A stretch of 64,000 bases of DNA from Liquorilactobacillus oeni DSM 19972 (lineage in GTDB: Bacteria > Bacillota > Bacilli > Lactobacillales > Lactobacillaceae): assembly GCF_001436275.1 (NCBI RefSeq), contig NZ_AZEH01000025.1, positions 149,414-213,413 on the forward strand, read 5' to 3'. The translations under genes were made by a program, and so were the position numbers. The notes below the pieces were generated by a model. That model was not told the origin of the DNA and searched no databases. It saw nothing but the letters and a program-made list of their open reading frames with translations. This document shows positions 51,558 to 60,702 of this stretch, piece by piece (positions within the stretch are counted from its first letter, which is position 1; the number at the start of each line of letters is the position of its first letter).

Positions 51558-52100
51558 TTTTTTAAAAGATTCCCACAGTTTAATGGTCAAGTTGCTTTTC
51601 ATTCGGTGGCAATAAATGACCCTCTTTTTTTTTTACAAAAAATTAAAGCTCCAAAAACCTTTTCAGAATTATTTTCATTCTCTTTCCCTCTCCTTTGTAT
51701 CATAATCATTCAAGTAAACATCAACCTGCCAAAATTACTTCCATGATTTTTAAAATTTTTTAGTTTTTCATCCCTATCATAGTCAGGAAACAATTTAATT
51801 TTTCCTCAGCAACTATTCAATCAATGAAAAACTGGTTGCTGCTTTTGAGCATTATTAACCATTCAAGACCAAGAAGATGTTAGCAGAAACTTATACCTTC
51901 TTGCCTCATTAAAAATGCATACTATTCAGACCATTTAACTGGCTGTTGTTTTCTTTTCAGCTCTAACTGCTCACTTTAAAGCCTTCATACTTATTTATTG
52001 AGTATTAGCTGCAAACCGCTCATAGTCTAGGCTTAACTATGGATAATTCTTGGTTAAGCGGAAAGAACTGTTATTGAAAGACGTTAATTCGCTCACTACA
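51558..52100. other. Long AT-rich intergenic stretch without a gene
   Basis: Between motB and the second mcp terminator. A weak motB terminator can be drawn at 51585-51634 (GGTCA/TGACC and TTGC/GCAA pairs, then a run of ten or more T). Otherwise I see no open frame with a credible start, no RNA structure and no repeat. Confidence 0.5.
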
Positions 52101-52156
52101 AAATAAAGCTGGGGTTGGATCAAATGTTATATTTCGACCCAACTCCAGCTTTATTT
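52101..52156 (-). terminator. Terminator of the second chemoreceptor gene
   Basis: An 18-bp stem with one mismatch (AAATAAAGCTGGGGTTGG against CCCAACTCCAGCTTTATTT), 20 bases after the mcp stop, AT-rich on both sides; probably bidirectional. Confidence 0.8.
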
Positions 52157-52175
52157 TTATTAACTTTTAAACTGC

Positions 52176-54236
52176 TTAGTTATTTTTTTCAACCGTAAAG
52201 TTATTAGTATGCTGTTTCAAATTATTTGCAGCATTTCTTAAATCAGCAATATTATTGGTGAATTCATCCATAGTTGCAAGAACTTCTTCTGAATTTGCCG
52301 AAACTTCTTCTGTACCAGCAGCATTTTCTTCTGTCGAAGCCGAAACATTTTCTAAGTTTGCCAAAATGCTTGCTTGGATCGTTTCAACCTTCTTGCTTGC
52401 CTTTTCAACTTGATGAATGTCTTGAATCAGCTGTGTATTTTTTTCAAAAACCTGCTGCGAAGAAACACCGACTCTTTGTAACAATTTTGATTGTTCCTTT
52501 CCACCAGCAACCGAATCATCAGTTTGTTGAACCATCTGTGTTGATTCGTTTGTAATTTCCTTAATAAGTTTTTCAATTTCTTTAGTGGAGGTTTTTGTCT
52601 GTTCAGAAAGTTTCCTGATTTCAGTTGCAACAACCGCAAATCCTTTACCTGCTTCTCCAGCGCTGGCAGCTTCTATCGATGCATTCAGTGCTAACAGGTT
52701 GGTCTTATGTGAGATTCCATTGATTACGCTTAAGATCTTATAGATTCCTTGAACATTTTCATTGAGAGCACCCATTCCCTTATTCAGTTCCCCCATTTTA
52801 GCAAGCTCATTATCCCAGTTTGAGCGAACTTGTCCAGCAATATCAATGTTTTCTTGATTAAGTTCAGTTGCCTCCTTAGAACGACTCGTCATTTCCGCAG
52901 CATTCGTACTAAGCCGATTAATTATCTTCAGCAGATCCTGCAGCTGGTCAACACTTTTTTCAGTCTCTTGTGCTTGCGAGCCAGTAACTTCTGCAATACC
53001 AGTAATCGTCTGTGCGACTTCTTCTGTTGCCTTGTTGGTTTGTTTTCCCAGTTCCAGCAAAGAATCTGATTTATCGGCAACTGTATATGATTCCTGCTTA
53101 ACCTTTCCGATTAATTCACTAATAGAAGCAATCATTCTGTTATACTGTGCCACAATCTGATTGATCTCGTTTCCTTTCATATCAGGAGTAAGCATTTTGA
53201 CAGCAATATTTTTTATATCAAACTTTTTGCTGCTCTTTGGAACCTTAATAGTAGTCAATTGTCCTTCACTTGAAAGCTTGAAAGAGTGATTCAGATGATT
53301 CATCAGAATGCGGATCAGTTTTGCAATCAGGACAATTAAAAGTGCTCCCAGTAAGAGCGTGATCAGTACTACTAGAATGGTTGTTTTCAGAAGTGAATCT
53401 AATTCCTCTTTTAAATCATTCTTTTTAACACTTGAAAAAGCCCAGGCTGTGCTGCCATTGTTTACCTTATTATAATAAATTTTGTCAACACCGTTGCTTC
53501 CATCCAAAGCAACAGTACCGGAAATACTCTTTGCATTTTTAATTTTTTTGAAAAGTTTTGTTTTTACAATGTCCTGCCCGACTTCAAGTCCATTTGTATT
53601 AGAAACACCATTTGTTGCAATTATGTTTCCAGAACTCGAAACTAGCGATGCACTTCCCGTGCGCCCAACTTTAAGTGCCATTGCAGTATTTTGGATGTCA
53701 GTGTAAGAGATATCAATGCATAAAACACCAGATTGACCTCGATTATTATGTACAGACACTGCTGCTGTTGTGACGTATTCACCGCTTGTCACATCCTTAT
53801 AAGGTTGTGTCCAATAAATTGTGCCGCTACCGGCAACTGCTCCTTTGTACCAATCACGCGTACGAGGGTCAAAACCATTCGGTAATTTTTGAAACGTAAC
53901 TATTTTACCTTTTGAAGTTGCAAAAGCTATTTGCTTGATATTTGAATTCCCCTGTTTGGCGGCCTCCAGTGTATTCCTGATGCTTTTTTCCTTAAAAGAG
54001 TTTTCAAATACTGGTAGTCCAGCCAAATCTTTTAGCTGTTTTTCTGCCGCTGAATAGACACTTTGTTTAGAAGCCAGCAAAACATTAACCGCACTTTGTT
54101 TATTAATATCATTGCGTAATATTAATAACCTTTTAGTGTTGATATAGGAACTTGAAACAATTATCAAAATAGGAACTACAATAACTATTACTAAGGTAAT
54201 CGCCACCATATTAACAATACTTCTTTTGCTTTTCAT
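52176..54236 (-). CDS. Methyl-accepting chemotaxis protein with dCache sensor
   Basis: A 686-residue receptor. The first membrane helix is residues about 7-29 and the second about 285-310. Between them lies a double-Cache extracellular sensor with [32 protein letters not shown] and GVLCIDIS. The RxWY, the downstream Tyr and the Asp in CIDI fit the amino-acid-binding pattern known from dCache_1 receptors. A HAMP-like segment is followed by the signalling domain, with tip [34 protein letters not shown]; the usual Arg of IEAARAGE is Ser. The ATG at 54234-54236 follows GGGGAGG; the frame is open further upstream. It is a single-gene unit with sigma-28 promoter. Confidence 0.92.
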   Translation of the reverse strand: MKSKRSIVNMVAITLVIVIVVPILIIVSSSYINTKRLLILRNDINKQSAVNVLLASKQSVYSAAEKQLKDLAGLPVFENSFKEKSIRNTLEAAKQGNSNIKQIAFATSKGKIVTFQKLPNGFDPRTRDWYKGAVAGSGTIYWTQPYKDVTSGEYVTTAAVSVHNNRGQSGVLCIDISYTDIQNTAMALKVGRTGSASLVSSSGNIIATNGVSNTNGLEVGQDIVKTKLFKKIKNAKSISGTVALDGSNGVDKIYYNKVNNGSTAWAFSSVKKNDLKEELDSLLKTTILVVLITLLLGALLIVLIAKLIRILMNHLNHSFKLSSEGQLTTIKVPKSSKKFDIKNIAVKMLTPDMKGNEINQIVAQYNRMIASISELIGKVKQESYTVADKSDSLLELGKQTNKATEEVAQTITGIAEVTGSQAQETEKSVDQLQDLLKIINRLSTNAAEMTSRSKEATELNQENIDIAGQVRSNWDNELAKMGELNKGMGALNENVQGIYKILSVINGISHKTNLLALNASIEAASAGEAGKGFAVVATEIRKLSEQTKTSTKEIEKLIKEITNESTQMVQQTDDSVAGGKEQSKLLQRVGVSSQQVFEKNTQLIQDIHQVEKASKKVETIQASILANLENVSASTEENAAGTEEVSANSEEVLATMDEFTNNIADLRNAANNLKQHTNNFTVEKNN

Positions 54237-54322
54237 AAAAATCCTCCCCAAACTGCTGCCGTAATAAAAAATGAGTAAAGACAACGCCTGATAAACTCAT
54301 TTATTCAATTACATAACCCTTT

Positions 54323-54348
54323 AAATCGGCGGATTTAGGAATAATTTA
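54323..54348 (-). promoter_or_regulatory. Sigma-28 promoter of the second chemoreceptor gene
   Basis: TAAA (54345-54348), 14 bp, GCCGATTT (54323-54330) on the minus strand, about 85 bases before the start codon. Confidence 0.8.
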
Positions 54349-54424
54349 AGTTCTATGCTTAAATAAAGCTGCCCTTAGCTTATAAAACAATCAAATTCAA
54401 ATTATGGTTAAAGTATATAAAAAA

Positions 54425-54463
54425 CCTGAAAAAGCAATTATATCTTGATTGCTAGTTTTCAGG
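54425..54463 (-). terminator. Terminator of the NmrA-like gene
   Basis: CCTGAAAACTAGCAAT pairs with ATTGCTTTTTCAGG (two mismatched bases) on the minus strand and is followed by TTTTTT, 25 bases after the stop. Confidence 0.8.
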
Positions 54464-54487
54464 CTCTTTTTAAATTCAAAATGTATT

Positions 54488-55333
54488 TTAAAGTTCTTTT
54501 ATTGCATCCTCCAAAGGAGTTAATTCACGACCTAAGACTTCTGAAAGATCGCTGGAATCTTCTTCCAGCTGACCATTTCTGATTAAAGTTTGAATCATAA
54601 TAATCGCAGGTGCAGCCGCTCCTAAACCTTCTTCTTCGAGTGCTTTAAGATATTCTTGATCCGAGAGTTCCTCAATTTTAAAGTTCTTTGTGCTAGTTGC
54701 TTTAAGTTTCCTTGCCAAATCCTCAAATGAAAGCGAAGGGCCTGCAAACTCATAAACTTTTTGAGGCTTGGAGCTTATTAGGACCTTAACGGCTCCTTCT
54801 GCATATTCGCGTTCAAGAGCCCAGCCAACTTTCCCTCTGACCGCAGAAAAACGGAAAGTTTTACCTGCAAGCGCTCCTTTGATCAAACCGGCTTGATTTT
54901 CCAAATACCAGTTATTACGCAAAAATACATAATTAAGACCGGCTTTTTTCAGGTATTCTTCTGTAATTTTGTGATCTGCAGACAATGGGTTATCAGCAGT
55001 TTCAGCATGCGGAAAGCTTGTGTAAGCTACAAGATCTATGTGTGCTTTTTCTGCTGCTTTCACAACGTTCAAATGCTGATCAGCCCGCGGATATTCTTTA
55101 TTTGGAATTGAAGAAATAAATAATAGCCGGTTAATTCCTGTAAATGCCTCGAAAAGGCTCCTAGGATCAGTGTAGTCTGCTTTTCGTACTTCAATTCCTG
55201 CAGGCAGTACTCTTTTTGCTTTTTCCAAATTACGGGCAAATGCAACGATCTTATCTTTTCCTACCGATTTAATCAAAAGTTCAATTGCTTTACGCCCAAA
55301 CTTCCCTGTAGAAGCTGTCACTCCATATTTCAT
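54488..55333 (-). CDS. NmrA-like NAD(P)-binding oxidoreductase
   Basis: A 281-residue Rossmann-fold protein of the atypical short-chain dehydrogenase class (NmrA/QOR2-like). The N-terminal nucleotide loop is TASTGKFGRKAIELL, followed by VAFARNLEKAKRVL and LLFISSIPN; the C-terminal half has the substrate-side FLRNNWYLEN and AVRGKVGWALEREYAEGAV. Relatives include NAD(P)H:quinone reductases. A palindrome in front of it suggests repression by a small regulator, but none is adjacent. The exact substrate is unknown. Confidence 0.85.
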   Translation of the reverse strand: MKYGVTASTGKFGRKAIELLIKSVGKDKIVAFARNLEKAKRVLPAGIEVRKADYTDPRSLFEAFTGINRLLFISSIPNKEYPRADQHLNVVKAAEKAHIDLVAYTSFPHAETADNPLSADHKITEEYLKKAGLNYVFLRNNWYLENQAGLIKGALAGKTFRFSAVRGKVGWALEREYAEGAVKVLISSKPQKVYEFAGPSLSFEDLARKLKATSTKNFKIEELSDQEYLKALEEEGLGAAAPAIIMIQTLIRNGQLEEDSSDLSEVLGRELTPLEDAIKEL

Positions 55334-55361
55334 ATTCTAAGAACTCCTTTCATCCAATTAA

Positions 55362-55380
55362 TGTTACAAAAAAAGTAACA
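55362..55380. promoter_or_regulatory. Palindromic operator before the NmrA-like gene
   Basis: TGTTAC and GTAACA separated by seven A bases, about 30 bases before the start codon and probably overlapping the promoter. It resembles operators of HxlR-type redox regulators, but the regulator is not in the window. Confidence 0.45.
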
Positions 55381-55466
55381 CCAAAAATTGCAGAAACCAA
55401 TTATTTTTTTCTGCCAAGAACGCTTCATTTTTAAAGCTGCTGTATTATGAAAACAAAATAAAAAAA

Positions 55467-56783
55467 TTAAGAAGCAGTCTCTTGCATTGTTTCTTCATTA
55501 TAAAAACTGAGGGCCAACATCATTAACCCATAAATCAGCAGCGGAATCCATACGTAATTAAGATTAATAATATGCAGCGTCTGTGCATTCTGCACCCCGT
55601 TTGGAACATAGCCCGACAGGTGGAATAATCCACCAGTAATAAGCCCGCCAATTCCTAAACCAAGGTTAACTCCAAAATCGTCTGTAGCAGCCAAAAGTCC
55701 TTCAGCCTGGATCCCCAAAGACATGCCGTAACGAATGGTATCGGCAATCATAATCGAAACAAGTCCTACGATAATTCCATGACCGAGTGAATTAATCAAG
55801 ATCCCTGCCAGTAAAAGCCATAATGCATCACTATAGACTCCAAAAGCGATGATCACTTGACCTCCAAAAGCAATCAGCATGCCCGTAAACATCGTTTGTT
55901 TTTTCTTTAGTGTATTTGTTAAATACATAATTAAAAGGACACCAATCAGGGAAGAAAACATAAACCCATTCGCCAATGGTACTAAGTCTTTAGCGTGTAA
56001 CGTGTATTTAAAATAATAAATCATCGTTTGGTTCTTAACAGCTGTTACCAGCCAGAACAAAAAAATGACAATTGAGATAGTAATCCATGGACGATTTTTT
56101 CTTAGCATTTGTAAAACCTTACGCAACGGTTGGTGCGAAATTTCTTTGCGGGTAAACCTTTCCCTAATATGAAAGAAGGTATTTAAAATGAGCACAAGCG
56201 AAATTATCCCAAATAAAACAATAGTCAGCAAAAAACCTTGGCGCCTATCCCCCTGTCCAAAAAAAGCAACCAATGGAAGAGTAAAAACACCAACAATAAT
56301 TTGAACAGAACTGCCGCAGAATTGACGGATAACTCCCAAAAGTGTCAATTCCCGTTCGTTTTGCGTCATTGTGGGCAATACCGATGTAATCGGCGAATTA
56401 ACTGCCGTATAGAAAAATCCGAGTCCCAAGTACGTAAAGTAAGCCCAGACCAGTTTCCCTTGAGCCGAAAAATCAGGGGTTACAAACGTTAAAATTGCAA
56501 AAGCCACGTACGGCAATGCATACCAAAGAAAAAAAGGTCTGCTTTTGCCAAACCGAGAGTGTGTATGATCAATCATAAAGCCTATTAAAATACTCTCAAG
56601 GACATCAGCAACCCGGGCAACCACGAACAAAATTGCAACATTTCCGGCACTCAAACCATAAACATCTGTGTAAAAATAAAGAAGGTACGTCGTCATTACC
56701 TGAAAAATCAAATTATCAGCGGCATCACTCATTCCGTAACTAATCCGTTCCGGCCATTTTGTTTGCCATTTTTTTTCTTTCAC
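55467..56783 (-). CDS. GPH/MFS-type sugar:cation symporter
   Basis: A 438-residue transporter with about twelve membrane helices. The N-terminal pattern ERISYGMSDAADNLIFQVMTTYLLYFYTDVYGLS is that of the glycoside-pentoside-hexuronide (GPH) family, as is DHTHSRFGKSRPFFLW in the first cytoplasmic loop. It lacks the phosphotransferase-like tail of LacS. The start is a GTG at 56781-56783. It is followed closely by no enzyme that would name a sugar; the YagU-like gene upstream may be co-transcribed (18-base gap). Confidence 0.85.
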   Translation of the reverse strand: MKEKKWQTKWPERISYGMSDAADNLIFQVMTTYLLYFYTDVYGLSAGNVAILFVVARVADVLESILIGFMIDHTHSRFGKSRPFFLWYALPYVAFAILTFVTPDFSAQGKLVWAYFTYLGLGFFYTAVNSPITSVLPTMTQNERELTLLGVIRQFCGSSVQIIVGVFTLPLVAFFGQGDRRQGFLLTIVLFGIISLVLILNTFFHIRERFTRKEISHQPLRKVLQMLRKNRPWITISIVIFLFWLVTAVKNQTMIYYFKYTLHAKDLVPLANGFMFSSLIGVLLIMYLTNTLKKKQTMFTGMLIAFGGQVIIAFGVYSDALWLLLAGILINSLGHGIIVGLVSIMIADTIRYGMSLGIQAEGLLAATDDFGVNLGLGIGGLITGGLFHLSGYVPNGVQNAQTLHIINLNYVWIPLLIYGLMMLALSFYNEETMQETAS

Positions 56784-56801
56784 TGCAGCACCCCCCTGTA
56801 T

Positions 56802-57308
56802 CTAGTTAATTTTTTTATCTTCTTCAGCCCTTAACTCCTCAATTACTACGTGGTTAACCCACATCCAGGCCATGTGCCCTAAAGCCTCAGAAACATGTTC
56901 TTCAAGCGGCTGATCCTTTGCTGCTGGTACAGTTTTCATCTTAGGCATTAACATCAGATGAGTAGCAGCCCAAACACTTGTGCCAAAGACCGTACCATGA
57001 CCGGCTTTAATAACTGGTAAATAGTGTCCTGCAACACTGTAGAACATTCCAAAAGTAGCTGAAAAGCCAAAATGAATAATAAAACTGGCCCATGGCATCT
57101 GATGCCCTGAATAGGTATATGTCGAATGTGTTATTTTACGAGGAATACCCAATTGCTGCATAAACTTTTGAGGAGGATTGGTGGCTTCTCTTTCTGGAGT
57201 ACGCGGCGGCAACAGCGTTTCCCAGCCAAGCTTGACAAATCCAGATACAATTCCGGCCACACTGCCGATTACAAGTGCATCTTTTACATTAAAATTATCT
57301 TTTTTCAT
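56802..57308 (-). CDS. YagU-like membrane protein (DUF1440)
   Basis: A 168-residue protein matching the YagU/DUF1440 family: DALVIGSVAGIVSGFVKLGWE at the N-terminus, LLPPRTPEREATNPPQ, then membrane segments with FGFSATFGMFYSVAGHYLP, and ALGHMAWMWVNHVVIEE at the end. YagU has been linked to acid tolerance in enterobacteria; here the role is unknown. The ATG at 57306-57308 follows GGGAG; the frame is open six codons further. Confidence 0.85.
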   Translation of the reverse strand: MKKDNFNVKDALVIGSVAGIVSGFVKLGWETLLPPRTPEREATNPPQKFMQQLGIPRKITHSTYTYSGHQMPWASFIIHFGFSATFGMFYSVAGHYLPVIKAGHGTVFGTSVWAATHLMLMPKMKTVPAAKDQPLEEHVSEALGHMAWMWVNHVVIEELRAEEDKKIN

Positions 57309-57390
57309 TTTCCTTTCTCCCTTCAAAATACCTCAATCAGTTTATTCTAATTAGCAAAAATTTACCAGCAAACGAACCTTTGCCAAAGCT

Positions 57391-57981
57391 TTAATTCTCA
57401 TCCATAATCCGCTGAACTCTTTTTTGAAGTTCAGGAACAACAAGCTGTTCAAACCATGAATTGCGTTTCAGCCAGATCCCGTTTAATGCAGATGGATGAA
57501 CTATTGGAAAATACTTAGGCAAGTATGCTTCATAAGCATGAACTACTTCGGTCAAACGGACGGAGCCTTTCAGCCCCAGATATTTTCGCTGTGCATAATT
57601 TCCTACAAGAATTGTCAACTTAATATTCGGCATTTCTTTTAACAGCTGCGGATGCCATTTAGCAGCAAACTCAGAACGCGGAGGAAGATCTCCGTGTTTA
57701 CCCTTCCCAGGATAATAAAAATCCATCGGTAAAACTGCAATTTTGCCCGATTCATAAAACTGTCTATCAGTGACATCCAGCCATTTACGTAATCTGATGC
57801 CGCTTTGATCATTCCAAACCTTCTTTGTATTCTGTGCTTTCTTGCCTGGCGCTTGGCCCACTATCAAGATTTTAGCTGCCGGATTTGCATAATAAAGCGG
57901 ATCAATTCCCTCTTTAGTATAACTGCTGTTTTGCGGATCATTTTTGATACTATCAAAAAGCCGTTTCAATTTTTCTTCCAA
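57391..57981 (-). CDS. Uracil-DNA glycosylase-fold protein
   Basis: A 196-residue member of the UDG superfamily. Motif 1 is VGQAPGKKAQ near residues 41-50, the pocket region IAVLPMDFYYPG follows, and motif 2 is HPSALN near the C-terminus. It has no cysteine at all, so it is not an iron-sulphur UDG of family 4 or 5. The usual catalytic Asp/Glu after GQAPG is replaced by Lys, so activity is uncertain. The start is TTG at 57979-57981, set by AGGAGG seven bases upstream. Confidence 0.85.
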   Translation of the reverse strand: MEEKLKRLFDSIKNDPQNSSYTKEGIDPLYYANPAAKILIVGQAPGKKAQNTKKVWNDQSGIRLRKWLDVTDRQFYESGKIAVLPMDFYYPGKGKHGDLPPRSEFAAKWHPQLLKEMPNIKLTILVGNYAQRKYLGLKGSVRLTEVVHAYEAYLPKYFPIVHPSALNGIWLKRNSWFEQLVVPELQKRVQRIMDEN

Positions 57982-58080
57982 ACAAAACGCCTCCTGTAAA
58001 GATAAATACTCCTCCTATTAGCAGACTTAACATTCTAAAATGGTCTTTATCAAAAATTAAAACATGCAACTTTTATTTTT

Positions 58081-59010
58081 TTAGAACTTTTTGATACTTT
58101 CTACTATAAGTTCCACAAAAGATGTACGATCAACTTTGGTCAAAACACTCGTATTTTGCGGTTTATGCAATAAATCCCAGCGGTCTACCACTGTTTGACC
58201 GCGAGTTAATTCCCCACGGGTTTCTACATCAACGTGCCATCGCTGTTCTTCAAAGTACTCTGGATGCAACAGCCATGCAATTGTACACGGATCATGGAGC
58301 GGAATACCTTTAAAACCCCATTTTTCTTGTTCATAAAAAGTCCCGTAAAAGTCAAGCTGTCCTGCTACACTGCGAGCTACAGCGTTATCGATTTTTCTGA
58401 TTCTATCAATCTCTGCAGGATAAATTTGTGCCTGATATGTAACGTCCAATCCAGCCATAACTAGGGGAATACCGGCATTAAAAACAATTTTTGCAGCTTC
58501 TGGATCTACCGCAATATTGAATTCTGAAACAGGGGTAAAATTGCCATAATTCATTCCACCGCCCATGCACACAATCTGCTTAATCTTTGTTTTCAATTGC
58601 GGATAAATTTGTAGAAAAAGTGCAATGTTAGTCATTGGTCCAGTAACAACTAGCGTAACCGGTTTCTTTTCCCTTTTCAGTACCTCAGCAATCAGCTGTA
58701 CTGCAGGCATCTTTTGCGGAGCAAACCCTGGATCCGGTAAAATTGCACCATCCAAGCCTGTTTTCCCGTGAACATCATCAGCAATTATTAATTCTTGCAA
58801 CAGCGGTTTTTGGTTTCCTGAGGCAACCGGAACATCGCTTCTATTTAATAGTGTGAGAACACGCATAGCATTATTCAAAGTCTTATCAGGGGTTTGATTG
58901 CCTGCCGAAGTAGTAACAGCCAGCAATTTCAGTTCAGAAGCTGCAGCAGCCATTATCAAAGCAATCGCGTCATCTTGCCCCGGATCGCAATCCATTATAA
59001 TCTTTTCCAA
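58081..59010 (-). CDS. Inosine/uridine-preferring nucleoside hydrolase
   Basis: A 309-residue nucleoside hydrolase that cleaves ribonucleosides to base and ribose. The calcium-binding signature MDCDPGQDDAIAL is at residues 6-18; VTGPMTNIALFL and the C-terminal PLHDPCTIAWLL complete the active site. The start is TTG at 59008-59010 because AAGGAGGG lies seven bases before it; the frame is open 15 codons further without a signal. Specificity (RihA, B or C type) cannot be fixed. Confidence 0.92.
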   Translation of the reverse strand: MEKIIMDCDPGQDDAIALIMAAAASELKLLAVTTSAGNQTPDKTLNNAMRVLTLLNRSDVPVASGNQKPLLQELIIADDVHGKTGLDGAILPDPGFAPQKMPAVQLIAEVLKREKKPVTLVVTGPMTNIALFLQIYPQLKTKIKQIVCMGGGMNYGNFTPVSEFNIAVDPEAAKIVFNAGIPLVMAGLDVTYQAQIYPAEIDRIRKIDNAVARSVAGQLDFYGTFYEQEKWGFKGIPLHDPCTIAWLLHPEYFEEQRWHVDVETRGELTRGQTVVDRWDLLHKPQNTSVLTKVDRTSFVELIVESIKKF

Positions 59011-59072
59011 CAAAAATCCCTCCTTAAGAATGTTCTGTGAGTTATAGTTTAACATATAAATACAGATAAAAA

Positions 59073-59119
59073 CCGGTCCCCGAATCAGTCATTTTCTAGA
59101 CTAATTTATAGAAGACCGG
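59073..59119 (-). terminator. Terminator of the glycosyltransferase gene
   Basis: CCGGTC and GACCGG, with a loop of about 35 bases that can fold further, followed on the minus strand by TTTTTAT. It is about 90 bases after the glycosyltransferase stop. Confidence 0.55.
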
Positions 59120-59204
59120 ATACAAAACAGCTATTTTTTTCATCATATTTATTTTTAACCTTTATTTTGTGATTCAATCACTTTAATTAATGGGTTCGTT
59201 TATC

Positions 59205-60320
59205 CTAGATGTTTATACTGACCCTTTTTTTATTTCCTACAATCACCGGCAGCCAGCGTGCCACAACCATCTCTGGTGCAAAATGTTTTACCCGTTCAAG
59301 CGACCTTGCTGAGTAGTACCGTCGTAAAAAGCGGCTTCTTGTTAATTTGTCCAAAACACGTACAAAATCAGCAACATCTTGGGGCTTTGTCATAATTCCA
59401 TAACGATTTTCATGTAAGAACTCTGCTGCTCCGGTATTTGCCATTGCAATTATCGGCAAACCAAAGCCCATCGCTTCTCCCATTACCAGGGGCATTCCTT
59501 CCCAGCGTGAGGTTGAAACAAAGATCGAGGCACTTTCATAGTGGCTTTGCAAAGCTTCATCCTTAAGCGCACCACGATAAATTATCTTATCCTCTACTCC
59601 ATATTTACTGATTAAAGACCTGAAGCGTGCCATATCTTCAGCAGCCCCGCTGCCGGCAATTGCGATCTTCCAGTCTTCCTTCAGTGAACGTGCAGCTTCA
59701 AGTAGCAGATCAACTCCCTTGTGCTGAATTGCTATCCGTCCAGTAAAGGCTATTATATGACTATTTAAATCTGCCCTTTTTTCCGGCAACAATGTTAACG
59801 GATTATATATTTTTACCGTGTGTTTGTTGAATTGCCTGTACTTCTCATGATCAAACTCTGTCAGAACAACCACTGTATCTGCGGCTTCAAGCCCCTTTTC
59901 AAATTCTGTGAGCATTGCCGAATAGTATTTCGTTGTATAGATATCATAATTATTATGCATCCATGCAATCACATTTACATTAGGAGCTTTCTCCTTAATA
60001 AAAGGAGCAAAACTTGTCAAAAGCCCTGCCGGTAAAATTACACAATCATAATCATTTTCAATAATATACGCACAAAGATCGCTAATCTGATCAGCATAAT
60101 GTTCATAGGGGTCATTGCCGAAGTAGTTCAAAACCTCACTTGAAATCGGTCTCTTAGCAACTATTAATGGTGCTTCTAAAGTATAGTAAGGTTTCGTTTC
60201 ACCAAGTGAATAGTACACAACGTCCATCTGCTTGCGTTTGTTTAATTCATTTCCCAAAACAGTGGCAGCACGTTTGACGCCATCCATCACTACATTTTCT
60301 AAAGTTATCAAAACTTTCAT
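59205..60320 (-). CDS. Family 4 glycosyltransferase
   Basis: A 371-residue GT-B-fold enzyme. The N-terminal half includes VIAWMHNNYDIYTTKYY. The C-terminal half has the GT4 nucleotide-sugar signature IAFTGRIAIQHKGVDLLLEA, then SRWEGMPLVMGEAMGFGLPIIA with the EX7E motif, as in retaining enzymes that modify cell-surface glycans. It stands alone, away from any polysaccharide cluster. There is no clear ribosome binding site before the ATG. Confidence 0.88.
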   Translation of the reverse strand: MKVLITLENVVMDGVKRAATVLGNELNKRKQMDVVYYSLGETKPYYTLEAPLIVAKRPISSEVLNYFGNDPYEHYADQISDLCAYIIENDYDCVILPAGLLTSFAPFIKEKAPNVNVIAWMHNNYDIYTTKYYSAMLTEFEKGLEAADTVVVLTEFDHEKYRQFNKHTVKIYNPLTLLPEKRADLNSHIIAFTGRIAIQHKGVDLLLEAARSLKEDWKIAIAGSGAAEDMARFRSLISKYGVEDKIIYRGALKDEALQSHYESASIFVSTSRWEGMPLVMGEAMGFGLPIIAMANTGAAEFLHENRYGIMTKPQDVADFVRVLDKLTRSRFLRRYYSARSLERVKHFAPEMVVARWLPVIVGNKKRVSINI

Positions 60321-60702
60321 AAGCTTCGCTGGTTTCCATTTGAAAAGCAGCTGCCCCCTTTCTTTTTTGACACTTCACATCCTTCTAGGAAACTATAAAA
60401 ATTTAGAATAAGCATAAAAAGCTTACCTATCTGCTTCCTTGAACAAAATTGTAGCATAGAAAATAAAATTCCAGAAGCAAAATGCATTGTAATTCATAAT
60501 TAGAAACAAATTAGATCAATATTAATCCATACTATTACTGCTGCAATAGGAAATCATGGCTAACAACTTTCTTTATTTCACAAAAAAAGGGTAAACATTC
60601 TATGGATGTGAATATATATGCATTATTTTGCTGCTGAATCCCAAAGTTATTTCTGCTATACTTTTTAAGAATAAGTTTTCGTAATAATAAGGGAGTGTAC
60701 TT
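60321..60702. promoter_or_regulatory. Divergent promoter region with extended -10 for the HD gene
   Basis: The gap holds an extended -10 element, TGCTATACT, with TATACT at 60657-60662 about 40 bases before the HD-domain gene. I cannot place a convincing -35 for it or a promoter for the leftward glycosyltransferase. The rest is AT-rich without further structure. Confidence 0.45.

Noticed and set aside
51640..51700. A ten-codon minus-strand ORF preceded by AAAGGAG in the gap after motB
   Set aside because: It is too short to judge, has no promoter or downstream gene to control and has no unusual codon content.
51558..52100. A hidden small RNA or decayed gene between motB and the second mcp
   Set aside because: No promoter-hairpin combination, no open frame of note and no repeat was found apart from the two terminators at its ends.
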